A stretch of 32,255 bases of DNA from assembly GCA_913048125.1 (NCBI GenBank), contig CAJWWL010000007.1:1-32255 (forward strand). Reading direction: 5' to 3'. A program made the translations under genes and the position numbers. Positions 17,803-28,009 of this stretch are shown one piece after another. Each line of letters starts with the position of its first letter. The stretch's first letter is position 1. The notes beneath the pieces are model-generated. The model made no database searches. It had not been told where the DNA came from and worked only from the letters and a program-made list of their open reading frames with translations. The DNA is from an uncultured Opitutia bacterium. GTDB taxonomy: Bacteria > Verrucomicrobiota > Verrucomicrobiia > Opitutales > JABJCN01.

Positions 17803-20370
17803 CTACTTAGGCCCTCGACTTACAGTAAGGCATAATGGATCTTGTGTGACAATTCGTTGCTGTAGAATGCCTTGAATGTCTTCAACTTTTACTGCCTCAG
17901 TGCGTGAGTCGTAGTTGATAAAGTCGTTAATTGGAAGTCCGTAAAGTTTGTTTAATGCTGCTTCGAGTGCTCGACTGCCAGCGGTTTGCTGCTGCATGCG
18001 CTTGGAGGTCTTGAGACGGGCCTTGGAACGTGAAAGCTCGTCTAGATTAATGTCGCCATTGGCTAGTCGTTGGATTTCCAAATCGAATTGTTGATACACC
18101 TCCTTAGCCTGATCGGGTGCAGTGCCTGCATAGAGGTAAAACATCCCTGTCTCAATGCCAAGGACGCGTCCGGCTCCTACATAATAGGCTAGACTACGTT
18201 TTTCTCGAACCTCGTTAAATAGCCTGCTAGACATCCCATTCAGGAGATCTGCGAGAATATTAGTACTGTGTAGGGCTGAATCTGTTACACCGATGTCGGG
18301 ATAAGCTTGGAACACCACGGCTTGTTCTCGCTCCATATATTCATGATGGTGTCCAGTTTCCTGTGGCCCTTCAAAGCAGGAATTTTCAGGAATGAAAGAT
18401 TTCCTGTTCATTTGTGACGAGAGAGTCTCAAGTTGAGCGATTGCTGACTCTCGGTCAAAGTCTCCAGAAAGTGATAAAACGAGATTTCCGGGGCAGATGA
18501 GCTTCTGCCAGTGTGCACTTATATCGGTTGGGGTTAGGCTTGCTAAGTCTTCTACTAGACCTTGTGTCCCGACATTGTAGGGGTGTTCTCCAAAAAAGCG
18601 TTGCCTGAGACGACGACCTCCAAAGGTACCAATTTCATCTTCTGATTCGCGAAGTTCTGCAACTTGGCTATCACGTTCGGTTACAAAGGTATTTTCGGCG
18701 AATTGAGGTCGGATTATTGCTTCAGTAAGTAGGTCGAGTGCAAGTTTCTGATCGCTTTTGAGAACCTCGACAGCTATACCGAAAGTGTTGTTGCCGCCAA
18801 AGCCAGTAAAAGTACCGCCGACGTTTTCGATGCATTCTGTTACAGTCTTGGCGTCACGGTCACCAGCATCTTTTGTTAGCATAGTAGATAACAGCTCGGT
18901 GATGCCTCGTTGGCCATTGCTCTCATATAAAGGGCCTCCGAGGCAGACGGCTTTACAATGGACCTTTGGTAATGATCCGTCTTGTTGCAGCAGGAGAGTT
19001 GCGCCTCCTTCAAGTGAGACCTCTTCAAACTCTCGTGTGTCCTTGGTCGTTTTTGGCTTGGTTTGGACTCTAGGTGCCTGTGGTGCTGGGCCAAGTGTAC
19101 ATAGGGTGTGACGACCGTTCAGCAACTTACTCTTGATAAGGCCTGAAACAGATTCAGGCGTTACATCTTCAAGACGTTGAAAATAACTACGTGCATATTC
19201 GGGTTCGCCTACAACCACTTCGGAAAGACCAAGCCGGGCAGCTTGGCCACTCATTGTCTTGCGGGAATTTACTTCTCCAACGATAGCTTGGCGAACAGCT
19301 TTTGTCAGAAGTGCTGGGGCAATTCCTTCTTTGGTGGTTGCCTCTAATGTCTCAAGAACCGCTTCTTCGACTGATTTTTGATTTTCGGGAAGGCAGTAGA
19401 AGCTGACCCAGAAAAGTCCGCTGGTGCCCGGATTCCAGCAACTGGTGTCAATGTAGTGAACAAGCTTTTGTTCTTCGCGAAGGCGTTGCCACAGGATAGA
19501 GCTTTCGCCGCCGCCGAGACAAGTAGCAAGGATGTCTAGGGAAGGGGAGTTTGCATCCCAAAGTGAAGGGATGGGGAAGGCGAGTACGCCACGTACGATA
19601 TTGTAATCTCCTATGGCATGGTTGGTGCGACGCGATAACTGTGCTGGTTCAGTAGGAATATATGGGCTCTCTATTCGCCTCATTCTAAAATTACTGAAGT
19701 GTTTCTCTGCGAGTTTGCGGGCGTCTGGTGTAGTTATATCTCCGGCCAGGACTAGAACACTGTTATTTGGCGCATAGCGGGCATTGTAGTAATCACGCAG
19801 ATCTGGCTCCGTCACAGCTTCAAAGATTTCTCGGTGCCCTATTACTGGGTGACGATAAGGGTGTACTAAGAATGCTGACTCAAACGTGGAGCGCGCGACT
19901 TGTCGGTCGGGGTCGTCTAGACCCATGTCAATTTCTCTAAGGATGACGTCGCGTTCCTTTTGGACCTCTTCTTGTGGCAGAGTAGATCGGAAACAGATGT
20001 CTGCCAAGATATCTAAAAAAGTTGATGTGGCCTCTGAGGGTCCATCAATGTGATAGACTGTACGATCAAAGGTGGTATAAGCATTTATGTTCCCACCAGC
20101 AGCTTGGACCTCCTCACTAATCGCTGGCCCTTTCCGGGTTTCAGTACCCTTGAAGAGCATGTGCTCCAGATAGTGAGATAGACCAGCTCCAGTAAATGGG
20201 CCTTCATGGATGCTACCAGTACGTACCCAGACTTGGGCTGAAACAAGCTGCGCAGATGAGTCTTGGACATGAAGTACCGTAAGCCCATTATCTAAAGTGA
20301 AACGCTCAACAGATCGAGCGAATAGCCCCTTCAGAACTTCCTTTGCGGCGGGGTCAGCAAATGCGGACAT
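17803..20370 (-). CDS. M16 family zinc metallopeptidase with two M16 halves (second lacks the zinc motif)
   Basis: HYLEHMLFKGT (HxxEH) in the N-terminal half. The C-terminal half (GGATLLLQQDG...GITELLSTMLTKDAG) aligns by position but lacks HxxEH. Confidence 0.9.
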   Translation of the reverse strand: MSAFADPAAKEVLKGLFARSVERFTLDNGLTVLHVQDSSAQLVSAQVWVRTGSIHEGPFTGAGLSHYLEHMLFKGTETRKGPAISEEVQAAGGNINAYTTFDRTVYHIDGPSEATSTFLDILADICFRSTLPQEEVQKERDVILREIDMGLDDPDRQVARSTFESAFLVHPYRHPVIGHREIFEAVTEPDLRDYYNARYAPNNSVLVLAGDITTPDARKLAEKHFSNFRMRRIESPYIPTEPAQLSRRTNHAIGDYNIVRGVLAFPIPSLWDANSPSLDILATCLGGGESSILWQRLREEQKLVHYIDTSCWNPGTSGLFWVSFYCLPENQKSVEEAVLETLEATTKEGIAPALLTKAVRQAIVGEVNSRKTMSGQAARLGLSEVVVGEPEYARSYFQRLEDVTPESVSGLIKSKLLNGRHTLCTLGPAPQAPRVQTKPKTTKDTREFEEVSLEGGATLLLQQDGSLPKVHCKAVCLGGPLYESNGQRGITELLSTMLTKDAGDRDAKTVTECIENVGGTFTGFGGNNTFGIAVEVLKSDQKLALDLLTEAIIRPQFAENTFVTERDSQVAELRESEDEIGTFGGRRLRQRFFGEHPYNVGTQGLVEDLASLTPTDISAHWQKLICPGNLVLSLSGDFDRESAIAQLETLSSQMNRKSFIPENSCFEGPQETGHHHEYMEREQAVVFQAYPDIGVTDSALHSTNILADLLNGMSSRLFNEVREKRSLAYYVGAGRVLGIETGMFYLYAGTAPDQAKEVYQQFDLEIQRLANGDINLDELSRSKARLKTSKRMQQQTAGSRALEAALNKLYGLPINDFINYDSRTEAVKVEDIQGILQQRIVTQDPLCLTVSRGPK

Positions 20371-20390
20371 TGGAGAGTCTTGCCTCTGGG

Positions 20391-20825
20391 CTAATTATTC
20401 TCAGGTGAGTTACCGCGGCCTCGGCGGGATTTTGGGAGGAAGGGGTCTACGAAGGCTTCATGAAAATCGTAGCCTCCGGCAAAATCTTCGCGGCTGTCCT
20501 CCTCTGTTTTGCCAAGAATTCCGTGCTCCACGAGATTGAATACAATTTCTCCAAAATCTTCGCATTGGGAGATACGCCATGTGTCGAGGAGGGTCTTTGC
20601 CATTGGGCCATATTGGTCTATGGCATAGTCACGGATACCGTTGAGGAGTTGTTTCCCAGAGACATGGTTGTTCTGCTTGGGCGGTGTAGTGCTACCTTTT
20701 TTGAGGTTCTTTATTGTATGATCCAATGCATGGCGTACGAACCAATATGCACCCTCTTGGTAGCGACCGTCAGACTCTTGGATACTTTTCAGCACTTCTG
20801 GGAACTCTTGTTTATTCATGGGCAT
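20391..20825 (-). CDS. Conserved protein resembling the Verrucomicrobia/Planctomycete-restricted TIGR04138 / Minf_1886 family
   Basis: MPMNKQEFPEVLKSIQESDGRYQEGAYWFVRHALDHTIK...HVSGKQLLNGIRDYAIDQYGPMAKTLLDTWRISQCEDFGEIVFNLVEHGILGKTEEDSREDF. The ORF maximum (20852) uses TTG inside gatB; ATG at 20825 is preferred. Confidence 0.75.
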   Translation of the reverse strand: MPMNKQEFPEVLKSIQESDGRYQEGAYWFVRHALDHTIKNLKKGSTTPPKQNNHVSGKQLLNGIRDYAIDQYGPMAKTLLDTWRISQCEDFGEIVFNLVEHGILGKTEEDSREDFAGGYDFHEAFVDPFLPKSRRGRGNSPENN

Positions 20826-20844
20826 GACTTTTCGAAGAGTTGGA

Positions 20845-22299
20845 CTACGCAAGGAGCTTACGAAGAATTTCGTCTACTATCTTTGGGTTGGCCTTGCCAC
20901 GAGTCATCTTCATGACTTGGCCCTTTAAAGCGTTGATAGCTGGTTCTTTGCCGGCTTTGTACTCTGCGACAGGCTTGGGGTTGTTGTTGATTATCTCTTG
21001 GCAGGTAGCTTCTAGCTCGCCTGTGTCGGTGGATTGTTTGAGCCCTTTCTCGTCAACTATCTGAGAGGGTCCTTTTCCTGTAGAGAACATCTCAGGGAAG
21101 ACTTCTTTAGCGATATGGCTGGAGATATCACCTTTGTCGATAAGCTGAACAAGTTCAGCTACATGCTCAGGCCTTACCTTGCATTGATCAAGAGGCAGGG
21201 AGCCGTTTTCTCCTGCGGCAGAGAGTTCGCGTAGGAGGTCGTTGGTTATGAAATTAGCGATTTGCTTAGGCTTCTCGTAAACGGCAAGTGCATTCTCGAA
21301 GTAGGCTGCGAGTTTGGCATCGGGGCACAATACAGAGGTAATCGTGTACGGGAGGTCATAGTCGCGCATGTAGCGTCGCTGCATGTCGAAAGGTAACTCG
21401 GGTAAGTCTTCTGCCAACTGTTCGAGCCAATCCTGGGAAACCTTGACAGGCATTAGGTCTGGGTCAGGAAAATAGCGGTAGTCGTGAGCCATCTCCTTCG
21501 ATCGCATCGAGGTGGTGTAGCCTTCATCCGCGTTCCATCGACGCGTTTCCTGAACGATAGGTTGATTATTTTCCATCGCCAAGGTTTGGCGTTGGATCTC
21601 ATAGGCGATACCGTTTCGAACCCCAGAGATAGTATTAAGGTTCTTGATCTCAACTTTTGTCCCTAACTCCGTTGTGCCCTTTGGTCGGATACTCACGTTG
21701 GCGTCGCACCGCATCTGGCCTTTCTCCATATCACACTCGGAGATGCCTGCAGCGACCAGACAGTTGCGTAGTGCGGTAAGATAGGCGAAAGCTTCCTCGG
21801 GAGAGTACAGATCAGGTTCGCTGACAATTTCTATTAATGGTGTCCCGGCACGATTGTAGTCAACCAGACTCTCGCTATCAAAATGGGTGAGCTTCCCGAC
21901 GTCCTCTTCAAGGTGGATTCGGGTGAGTTTCACATTGCGATGTTCACCCATTACGTTTCGAGAGGGTCCAAGCATTTCAATCTCTACTTCACCACCATCG
22001 CAAATGGGCTGATCAAATTGAGAGATTTGATAGTTCTTGGGCATGTCTGGATAGAAGTAATTCTTTCGATCCCACTTGCAGGTTTCCGGAATTTTACAAC
22101 CCAGCAAAAGTCCAGCCTGAATAGTCATCTCAATGGCTTTCCGGTTCATGACTGGCAAGGTTCCGGGCATGCCAAGGACCACTGGGTCGGTTAAAGTGTT
22201 GGGTTCTGCTCCATAGTGGTATGGAGCACGAGTGAACATTTTTGTGTTCGTCTTAAGTTGTACGTGGACTTCGAGTCCGATGACTGGTTCGTATTCCAT
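20845..22299 (-). CDS. gatB: Asp-tRNA(Asn)/Glu-tRNA(Gln) amidotransferase subunit B
   Basis: EPVIGLEVHVQLKTNTKMF, GMPGTLPVMNRKA, YFYPDMPKNYQISQFD, GQMRCDANVSIRP. Confidence 0.96.
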   Translation of the reverse strand: MEYEPVIGLEVHVQLKTNTKMFTRAPYHYGAEPNTLTDPVVLGMPGTLPVMNRKAIEMTIQAGLLLGCKIPETCKWDRKNYFYPDMPKNYQISQFDQPICDGGEVEIEMLGPSRNVMGEHRNVKLTRIHLEEDVGKLTHFDSESLVDYNRAGTPLIEIVSEPDLYSPEEAFAYLTALRNCLVAAGISECDMEKGQMRCDANVSIRPKGTTELGTKVEIKNLNTISGVRNGIAYEIQRQTLAMENNQPIVQETRRWNADEGYTTSMRSKEMAHDYRYFPDPDLMPVKVSQDWLEQLAEDLPELPFDMQRRYMRDYDLPYTITSVLCPDAKLAAYFENALAVYEKPKQIANFITNDLLRELSAAGENGSLPLDQCKVRPEHVAELVQLIDKGDISSHIAKEVFPEMFSTGKGPSQIVDEKGLKQSTDTGELEATCQEIINNNPKPVAEYKAGKEPAINALKGQVMKMTRGKANPKIVDEILRKLLA

Positions 22300-22306
22300 G
22301 ATAGGC

Positions 22307-23773
22307 TCAAAGGGTTGGCCTGAGCTTCCAGTAATCGTTGGCTTGTTCGTAACTGTGTGCGATGGCGAAGAGATCGTCTTCCTTTAAAGGTTGTCCAATA
22401 ACCTGCAGACCGATGGGAAGGTTGCCTGAGGTCAGGCCGCATGGTAGAGATAGGGCAGGGAAACCAGCTAGGTTGACGTTGATTGTGAAGATGTCGCTCA
22501 AATACATAGTGAGCGGATCTTCTGTCCGTTCTCCGAATTTAAAGGCTGGAGTAGGCGAGGTCGGCGTGAGGAGGGCGTCGACCTGCTTAAATGCATTCTG
22601 AAAATCCTTACGTATTAGATTTCGGACCTTCTGTGCGCGTAGATAATAGGCGTCGTAGTAACCAGAGCTCAAAACAAAGCTACCTAGGCAAATACGCCGC
22701 TTGACCTCTTCTCCAAAACCTTCTCCACGACTTTTGAAATATATATCTAGGGCATCAGTTGACTCTTCACTCCGGTGTGTGTAGCGAATACCATCGTAAC
22801 GAGATAGGTTTGAGGAGGCCTCTGCTGTGGCGATAATGTAGTAAACTGGAATTGCCAGTTCGGTGTGGGGCAACTCGACTTCAATGATTTCGCAGCCTCT
22901 TGCGCGGTAATTATCAACAGCTGCTTCGACAGCGGTCCTGATTTCAGGGTCTAGGTTGTCTGGAAAGTACTCTTTGGGTATGCCAAGTTTCCAAGGTCCT
23001 TTTTTTTCAGGTATGGCCTGTGCACAGTTGGGGATATCTCCTGAATAGGAAGTTGAGTCCAGAGGGTCATAGCCAGAGATGGCATCTAAGAGCATGGCAC
23101 TGTCTTCAACACAGCGGGAGAAAGGACCAATCTGGTCAAGTGAGGACGCAAATGCGATCAAGCCGTATCTTGATACTGTGCCATAAGTTGGCTTCATGCC
23201 GACCACACCACAAAGAGCAGCGGGTTGACGTATGGAGCCTCCAGTATCACTGCCTAGAGAAAGCACGGTCTGTCCGGCTGCTACACAGGCAGCACTACCA
23301 CCGCTGCTGCCACCAGGAATACGTTCAAGATCCCAAGGATTGGCGGTCTTCTGAAAGTAGGAAGTCTCTGTAGAAGAGCCCATAGCGAACTCGTCCATAT
23401 TGACACGGCCCCACGGTATAGCACCTGAATTACGGAGGTTAACGATTGCGGTGGCATCGTAGGGTGATACAAAATTTTCAAGGATACGACTTGAGCAGCG
23501 CGCCAACTTACCTTTTTCGACAATCAGGTCCTTGATGGAAACGGGTATGCCGTCCAGAGGTCCAAGGATTTTACCATTGGCACGGCGTTCATCCGAGGCG
23601 CGCGCCAGTTCAATAGCCTCATCTTCGTTAGTATCGAGATAGGCTCGCACCTTGTCATCGGTTGCCTTTGTGCGAGCGATTGCACTCTGGACAAGCTCGA
23701 CGGCGGAAATAGTCCGGTTTTCTAGAAGCCTGCGGAGTTCAGTGGCAGTCTTGTAGTACAGATCTTCGGACAT
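22307..23773 (-). CDS. gatA: Asp-tRNA(Asn)/Glu-tRNA(Gln) amidotransferase subunit A
   Basis: Amidase signature PGGSSGGSAACVAAG...SLGSDTGGSIRQPAALCGVVGMKPTYG. Confidence 0.97.
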   Translation of the reverse strand: MSEDLYYKTATELRRLLENRTISAVELVQSAIARTKATDDKVRAYLDTNEDEAIELARASDERRANGKILGPLDGIPVSIKDLIVEKGKLARCSSRILENFVSPYDATAIVNLRNSGAIPWGRVNMDEFAMGSSTETSYFQKTANPWDLERIPGGSSGGSAACVAAGQTVLSLGSDTGGSIRQPAALCGVVGMKPTYGTVSRYGLIAFASSLDQIGPFSRCVEDSAMLLDAISGYDPLDSTSYSGDIPNCAQAIPEKKGPWKLGIPKEYFPDNLDPEIRTAVEAAVDNYRARGCEIIEVELPHTELAIPVYYIIATAEASSNLSRYDGIRYTHRSEESTDALDIYFKSRGEGFGEEVKRRICLGSFVLSSGYYDAYYLRAQKVRNLIRKDFQNAFKQVDALLTPTSPTPAFKFGERTEDPLTMYLSDIFTINVNLAGFPALSLPCGLTSGNLPIGLQVIGQPLKEDDLFAIAHSYEQANDYWKLRPTL

Positions 23774-23800
23774 GGGTTGAAATTTCTATTATCGTGAGTT

Positions 23801-24097
23801 TTACGCGTCGTCGACCACTTTGGGCACAACTAGTTGCTGGTCCCGCTGTTTCGGTGCGTTCACGAGTGCCTGTTCAGGAGAGAGGGTGGGGGAGGCCTCA
23901 TCTGCGCCTAGGACGTTAAACACCGGGAAGGGGTGCGCCATTGGTTCCTCGTTAGATACATCTATAGACTTAAGCTTCTCGAAGTGTTCGAGGATATCTC
24001 CTAGTTGCCCAGCAAACCTTTGCTTTTCTTCAGGTGTTAGTTGCAGCCGGGCGAGATTGGCTACGTAATCAATGTCTATGTTACTAGCGTCTGACAT
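23801..24097 (-). CDS. gatC: Asp-tRNA(Asn)/Glu-tRNA(Gln) amidotransferase subunit C
   Basis: DYVANLARLQLTPEEKQRFAGQLGDILEHFEKLKSIDVSNEEPMAHP. Directly upstream of gatA. Confidence 0.93.
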   Translation of the reverse strand: MSDASNIDIDYVANLARLQLTPEEKQRFAGQLGDILEHFEKLKSIDVSNEEPMAHPFPVFNVLGADEASPTLSPEQALVNAPKQRDQQLVVPKVVDDA

Positions 24098-24118
24098 GAA
24101 TCATTCGGTGTCTTTTGG

Positions 24119-26539
24119 TTATGAGCGCAACTCGTAGGGGGTACCTTCAGTCATTGCATTGGTAATTGCGTCAAAGGCACGGTTGACCTCTTTTTCCTTG
24201 AGGGTGCGTTCCATAGAGCGGAAGCGGATAGCAAAGGCCAGACTCTTTCGCCCTTCAGGGAGGTGTTCACCTTGGTAGACGTCGAATATTGAAATGTCTT
24301 CTGTCGTAAATTCGTCTGGGCATGCGTTGTCCGCGGCTTGTTGGATTTCGTTTAGAACTTGCCCTGCTGGAATACTAGCGTCCATAACGAGTGCGAGGTC
24401 ACGGTTGGCAGGAGGGAAGTCGCTGACAGGGCGGAACTCACTCTTAGTCGTTGCTTTGCGAAGTTTCTTTGCCGTAAAGCAGCAAGAGCCTGCGAGGATA
24501 GTGCCTTGTAAGTCTAGTTCAGCTGTTCGCTTGTGATCTAAAACACCACATTCAACTATTAAACCATCTGCAACCGATCCCGCACGAGCACAGTGCCCAT
24601 CTTGCCAAAGGTTTGATTGCATTGGCTCAAAGACCTGCTTTTCGACTCCAGCAATACGGAGAATATCTAGTGCAGTTTTCTTAGCGTCATAGAAGTCTTT
24701 GGCAGGAGATTCCTGCCACTTCCGATGCTGAGGTTGGGCCTGTATAATAAAGCCCACTGAAACCATTTCTACTACGTGGTCACCATCCAAATGATAGACT
24801 CTTCCCTTTTCAAAAAGACGTTGAGCATCATTACCACGAGCTTGATTTAGACGAAGTACTTCAAGTAGACCGGGCAAAAGCGAGGCGCGAAGGTGTGTTT
24901 GGTCGCTGGCTAGAGGGTTAGCCAACTTTAGTTTTTCCGAATATTGTGTGCCATAAAAAGATTCAATTTCCTGCTCAGCACGTGTGCTGTAAATGTTGCA
25001 TTCATTGAAGCCATTTGCAGCAAAATGCTTGCCGATTCGGCTACCAAAGGTCGAGAGTGCATCATCTTGAGCATGAAGTCCGGCCACTTTAACGGGAGAA
25101 GCTGGAATGTTGTGGGTGCCATAAATCCTGAGGAATTCCTCTACAAGATCTATGGGTCGCTCGATATCAGGGCGGAACGTAGGGATATGAACCGTCCATT
25201 GGTCCTCATTAGCCTCCACAGCAAGACCAAGAGCTTCAAGGACACTTTTGATTTTTTCTGCTTCGCACTCGAAACCAAGTTTACGGTTGAAAAAAGCAGG
25301 GTCGGTATGGATGGGTGCAGGACCTAAGGGCGGGTGCCCGATGACTGAAGGTTTGCCCTCGAGTGTGCCGCCTGCAATTTCCAGGATAAGGTCGATCGCG
25401 CGTCTGCTGGCATAAACGATACCTTCTGGATCCACACCACGTTCGAAGCGGTAAGAACTGTCTGAGGAAAGACCAAGTCGGCGGGAAGTAAGTCGTACTG
25501 ACTCAGGTTTAAACCAAGCAGCCTCTAGCACAATATCACAGGTATTCTCGTCGACTTCGGCATCAATGCTCCCCATGACCCCGGCGACCACGAGTGGGCG
25601 TTCTGAATCAGCGATCACTGCCATATCCGCTTTGAGAGTACGCTCTTTCTCGTCTAGCGTGGTGATTTTTTCACCGTCTTCTGCCATGCGGACATTGAGA
25701 GCTTTTCCATGAAGTTTACTTGCATCAAATGCGTGCAGAGGTTGACCAGTTTCCATCAACACCCAGTTGGTTATGTCGACTACGTTATTGATTGGACGTA
25801 AGCCGATGGCTTCCAAGTCCTTGCGTAACCATTCTGGACTCGGTCCGACTTTAACTCCCTTGATGCTGTGTGCGGTGTATATCGGGCAGAACTCAGTATT
25901 CTCTACATTGACCGAGTCTAGCAGCGTTGAGCTTCCTTCTCCAGCAGTGGAAATCTCTTTGCACTCAGGCTTTTTCATCTTGAGTCCAAACAGCGCGGCG
26001 AGCTCTCTCGCTAGCCCAATGACGGATAGGGCATCTGGGCGGTTGGGAGTTACTGCAAGATCGAAAACTGTCTCGCCCTCGGGAAAGACTTCGTTGATGG
26101 GTGTCCCTAACTCGGGTTTCTCAGAAAGAACCAGCAGTCCAGAGTGGTCTTCGCCAAGGTTTAGTTCACGGGCACTACACATCATGCCTTCTGACTTTAC
26201 CCCACGCAACTTGGACTTCTTTATCTTGAAATTTCCTGGAAGCACAGCTCCAGGCAGGGCAACGGGTACTCGATCCCCTGGTTGGAAGTTTTGAGCTCCA
26301 CAAACAATATGATGGTTCTCATCCCCACCTGTGGTGACTTCACAGACGCTTAGCCGGTCAGCATTTGGATGTTGTTCACGGGTGAGCACTTCACCTACGA
26401 CAACATTATCCATCTGAGGGACTCCAAGTGTAACCACCTCTTCAACTTCGAGACCAGAAAGGTTAAGAGCTTCTTCAATAGCCTCTGTGGACTCGTTTAT
26501 GTCGAGATAACGCTTGAGCCAGCTGAGAGAAAATTTCAC
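24119..26539 (-). CDS. pheT: Phenylalanine-tRNA ligase beta subunit
   Basis: FSLSWLKRYLDI, VVVGEVLTREQHPNADRLSVCEVTTG, NNVVDITNWVLMETGQPLHAFD, SYRFERGVDPE. GTG start. Confidence 0.97.
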   Translation of the reverse strand: MKFSLSWLKRYLDINESTEAIEEALNLSGLEVEEVVTLGVPQMDNVVVGEVLTREQHPNADRLSVCEVTTGGDENHHIVCGAQNFQPGDRVPVALPGAVLPGNFKIKKSKLRGVKSEGMMCSARELNLGEDHSGLLVLSEKPELGTPINEVFPEGETVFDLAVTPNRPDALSVIGLARELAALFGLKMKKPECKEISTAGEGSSTLLDSVNVENTEFCPIYTAHSIKGVKVGPSPEWLRKDLEAIGLRPINNVVDITNWVLMETGQPLHAFDASKLHGKALNVRMAEDGEKITTLDEKERTLKADMAVIADSERPLVVAGVMGSIDAEVDENTCDIVLEAAWFKPESVRLTSRRLGLSSDSSYRFERGVDPEGIVYASRRAIDLILEIAGGTLEGKPSVIGHPPLGPAPIHTDPAFFNRKLGFECEAEKIKSVLEALGLAVEANEDQWTVHIPTFRPDIERPIDLVEEFLRIYGTHNIPASPVKVAGLHAQDDALSTFGSRIGKHFAANGFNECNIYSTRAEQEIESFYGTQYSEKLKLANPLASDQTHLRASLLPGLLEVLRLNQARGNDAQRLFEKGRVYHLDGDHVVEMVSVGFIIQAQPQHRKWQESPAKDFYDAKKTALDILRIAGVEKQVFEPMQSNLWQDGHCARAGSVADGLIVECGVLDHKRTAELDLQGTILAGSCCFTAKKLRKATTKSEFRPVSDFPPANRDLALVMDASIPAGQVLNEIQQAADNACPDEFTTEDISIFDVYQGEHLPEGRKSLAFAIRFRSMERTLKEKEVNRAFDAITNAMTEGTPYELRS

Positions 26540-26563
26540 TAGATTTGCTAATTTGTTGAAGGA

Positions 26564-27610
26564 CTAGTCGCCTGTGAACTGTTGGAGGAAGCGTAGGTCA
26601 TTCTGATAGAAGTGGCGAATATCGTCGATCCCGTGAAGGATCATAGCAATTCGTTCTATTCCCATGCCAAAAGCGTAGCCAGATACTTCATCAGGGTCAT
26701 AGCCAACATGACCAAATACGTTTGGGTCGACCATGCCGCAGCCCATAATTTCGATCCACTTGCCACTGAGTTTGCGGAGTTTTGAGGTCTGTACATCCAT
26801 CTCAAAACTCGGTTCCGTAAAGGGGAAGAAACTGGGCCGGAAGCGAGTCTTAGCATCGCTGCCAAAGAGTTCTCGAACAAAATGATCGAGTAGAGCCTTG
26901 AGGTCACGGATGGTAACATCGGAATCAACGTACAGACCTTCGACTTGGTGAAAATTTGCGCTGTGGGTAGCGTCTACAGTATCACGTCTGAAGCAGCGTC
27001 CAGGTGAGAGTATCCGCACAGGAGGCTTACGCTTGGTCATAGTACGAATCTGTACAGCTGACGTGTGCGGACGCAGAATAAAGCTTTCGTCCTCTCGTCG
27101 TTTCTCGCCCTTAAGCTTGAAGTCATCAGGAAGAAAGTAGGTATCCTGCATATCCCGAGCTGGGTGACTAGCGGGCGTATTCAAGGCATCGAAACAGAAA
27201 AACTCTGTTTCAAGTTCGGGTCCTTCAACAACAGTGAAACCAATCTTACGAAAGATTCCTACAATGCGATCGCGTACCTGAGTGAGGGGATGTTCCGTGC
27301 CTTGCTCAGTATCTGTAACAGGAAGCGTTGGATCGACAGCAGGACCTAGTTTATCAGCCAGTTCGGTTGCCTCGATGCGTTCACGAATGCTTTCGAAAAC
27401 TTTTTCGAGACGCTGCTTAACTTCATTGATTTTCTTACCAAAGACTGGCTTCTCCTCGTTCGGCAGTTTTGCTATGCCCTTAGATGCAGCAGTCAGCGAA
27501 CCGTTGGGTCCGACGAAGCCTGCCTTGAAATCGGCAAGTTCGGGCCATGTGGATATACTGTCCTGTCCGGCCTCAGCCTGTTGGACGAGCGATTGCAGTT
27601 CCGCTTCCAT
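26564..27610 (-). CDS. pheS: Phenylalanine-tRNA ligase alpha subunit
   Basis: HPLTQVRDRIVGIFRKIGFTVVEGPELETEFFCFDALNTPASHPARDMQDTYF, FRRDTVDATHSANFHQVEGLYVD, GFAFGMGIER-type motif (GYAFGMGIERIAM). Confidence 0.97.
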   Translation of the reverse strand: MEAELQSLVQQAEAGQDSISTWPELADFKAGFVGPNGSLTAASKGIAKLPNEEKPVFGKKINEVKQRLEKVFESIRERIEATELADKLGPAVDPTLPVTDTEQGTEHPLTQVRDRIVGIFRKIGFTVVEGPELETEFFCFDALNTPASHPARDMQDTYFLPDDFKLKGEKRREDESFILRPHTSAVQIRTMTKRKPPVRILSPGRCFRRDTVDATHSANFHQVEGLYVDSDVTIRDLKALLDHFVRELFGSDAKTRFRPSFFPFTEPSFEMDVQTSKLRKLSGKWIEIMGCGMVDPNVFGHVGYDPDEVSGYAFGMGIERIAMILHGIDDIRHFYQNDLRFLQQFTGD

Positions 27611-27634
27611 CTTGGAAGGGGGCAGCTCGGGCGG

Positions 27635-27985
27635 CTAGGCCGCCTTGACTTTTTCGATGAGGGCTTTGAAGGCGTCCGGCTCGTTCACCGCAAGCTCCGA
27701 AAGGGACTTACGATTCATCTCGATGCCGAGCTTTTTTAGGCCGTTCATAAAACGGCTGTAATTGATGCCTTCTTCACGGCAAGCCGCATTGATGCGGACA
27801 ATCCAAAGTTGGCGGAATTCCGACTTCTTCTTGCGGCGGTCGCGGTATGCATACTGTTCAGCTCGGTCGACTGCGTGCTTAGCGTAGCGAAAGAGGCGAG
27901 AGGCATTGCCGAAATAACCGCGGGCTTTTTTAAGGACCTTTTTGCGGCGGGCTCTGGTTGCGGGTGCGTTGGTTGCGCGTGGCAT
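27635..27985 (-). CDS. rplT: 50S ribosomal protein bL20
   Basis: [71 protein letters not shown]. Confidence 0.97.
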   Translation of the reverse strand: MPRATNAPATRARRKKVLKKARGYFGNASRLFRYAKHAVDRAEQYAYRDRRKKKSEFRQLWIVRINAACREEGINYSRFMNGLKKLGIEMNRKSLSELAVNEPDAFKALIEKVKAA

Positions 27986-28009
27986 GTTTTATAGTAGTTT
28001 TGTTTTGAT

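Noticed and set aside
20460-20915. 151-aa plus-strand ORF opposite the TIGR04138-like gene and the gatB end
   Set aside because: The minus strand encodes a coherent conserved family; the plus ORF has no recognisable motif.
25767-26294. 175-aa plus-strand ORF antisense to pheT
   Set aside because: Shadow ORF within pheT; low-complexity Ser/Leu composition, no motif.
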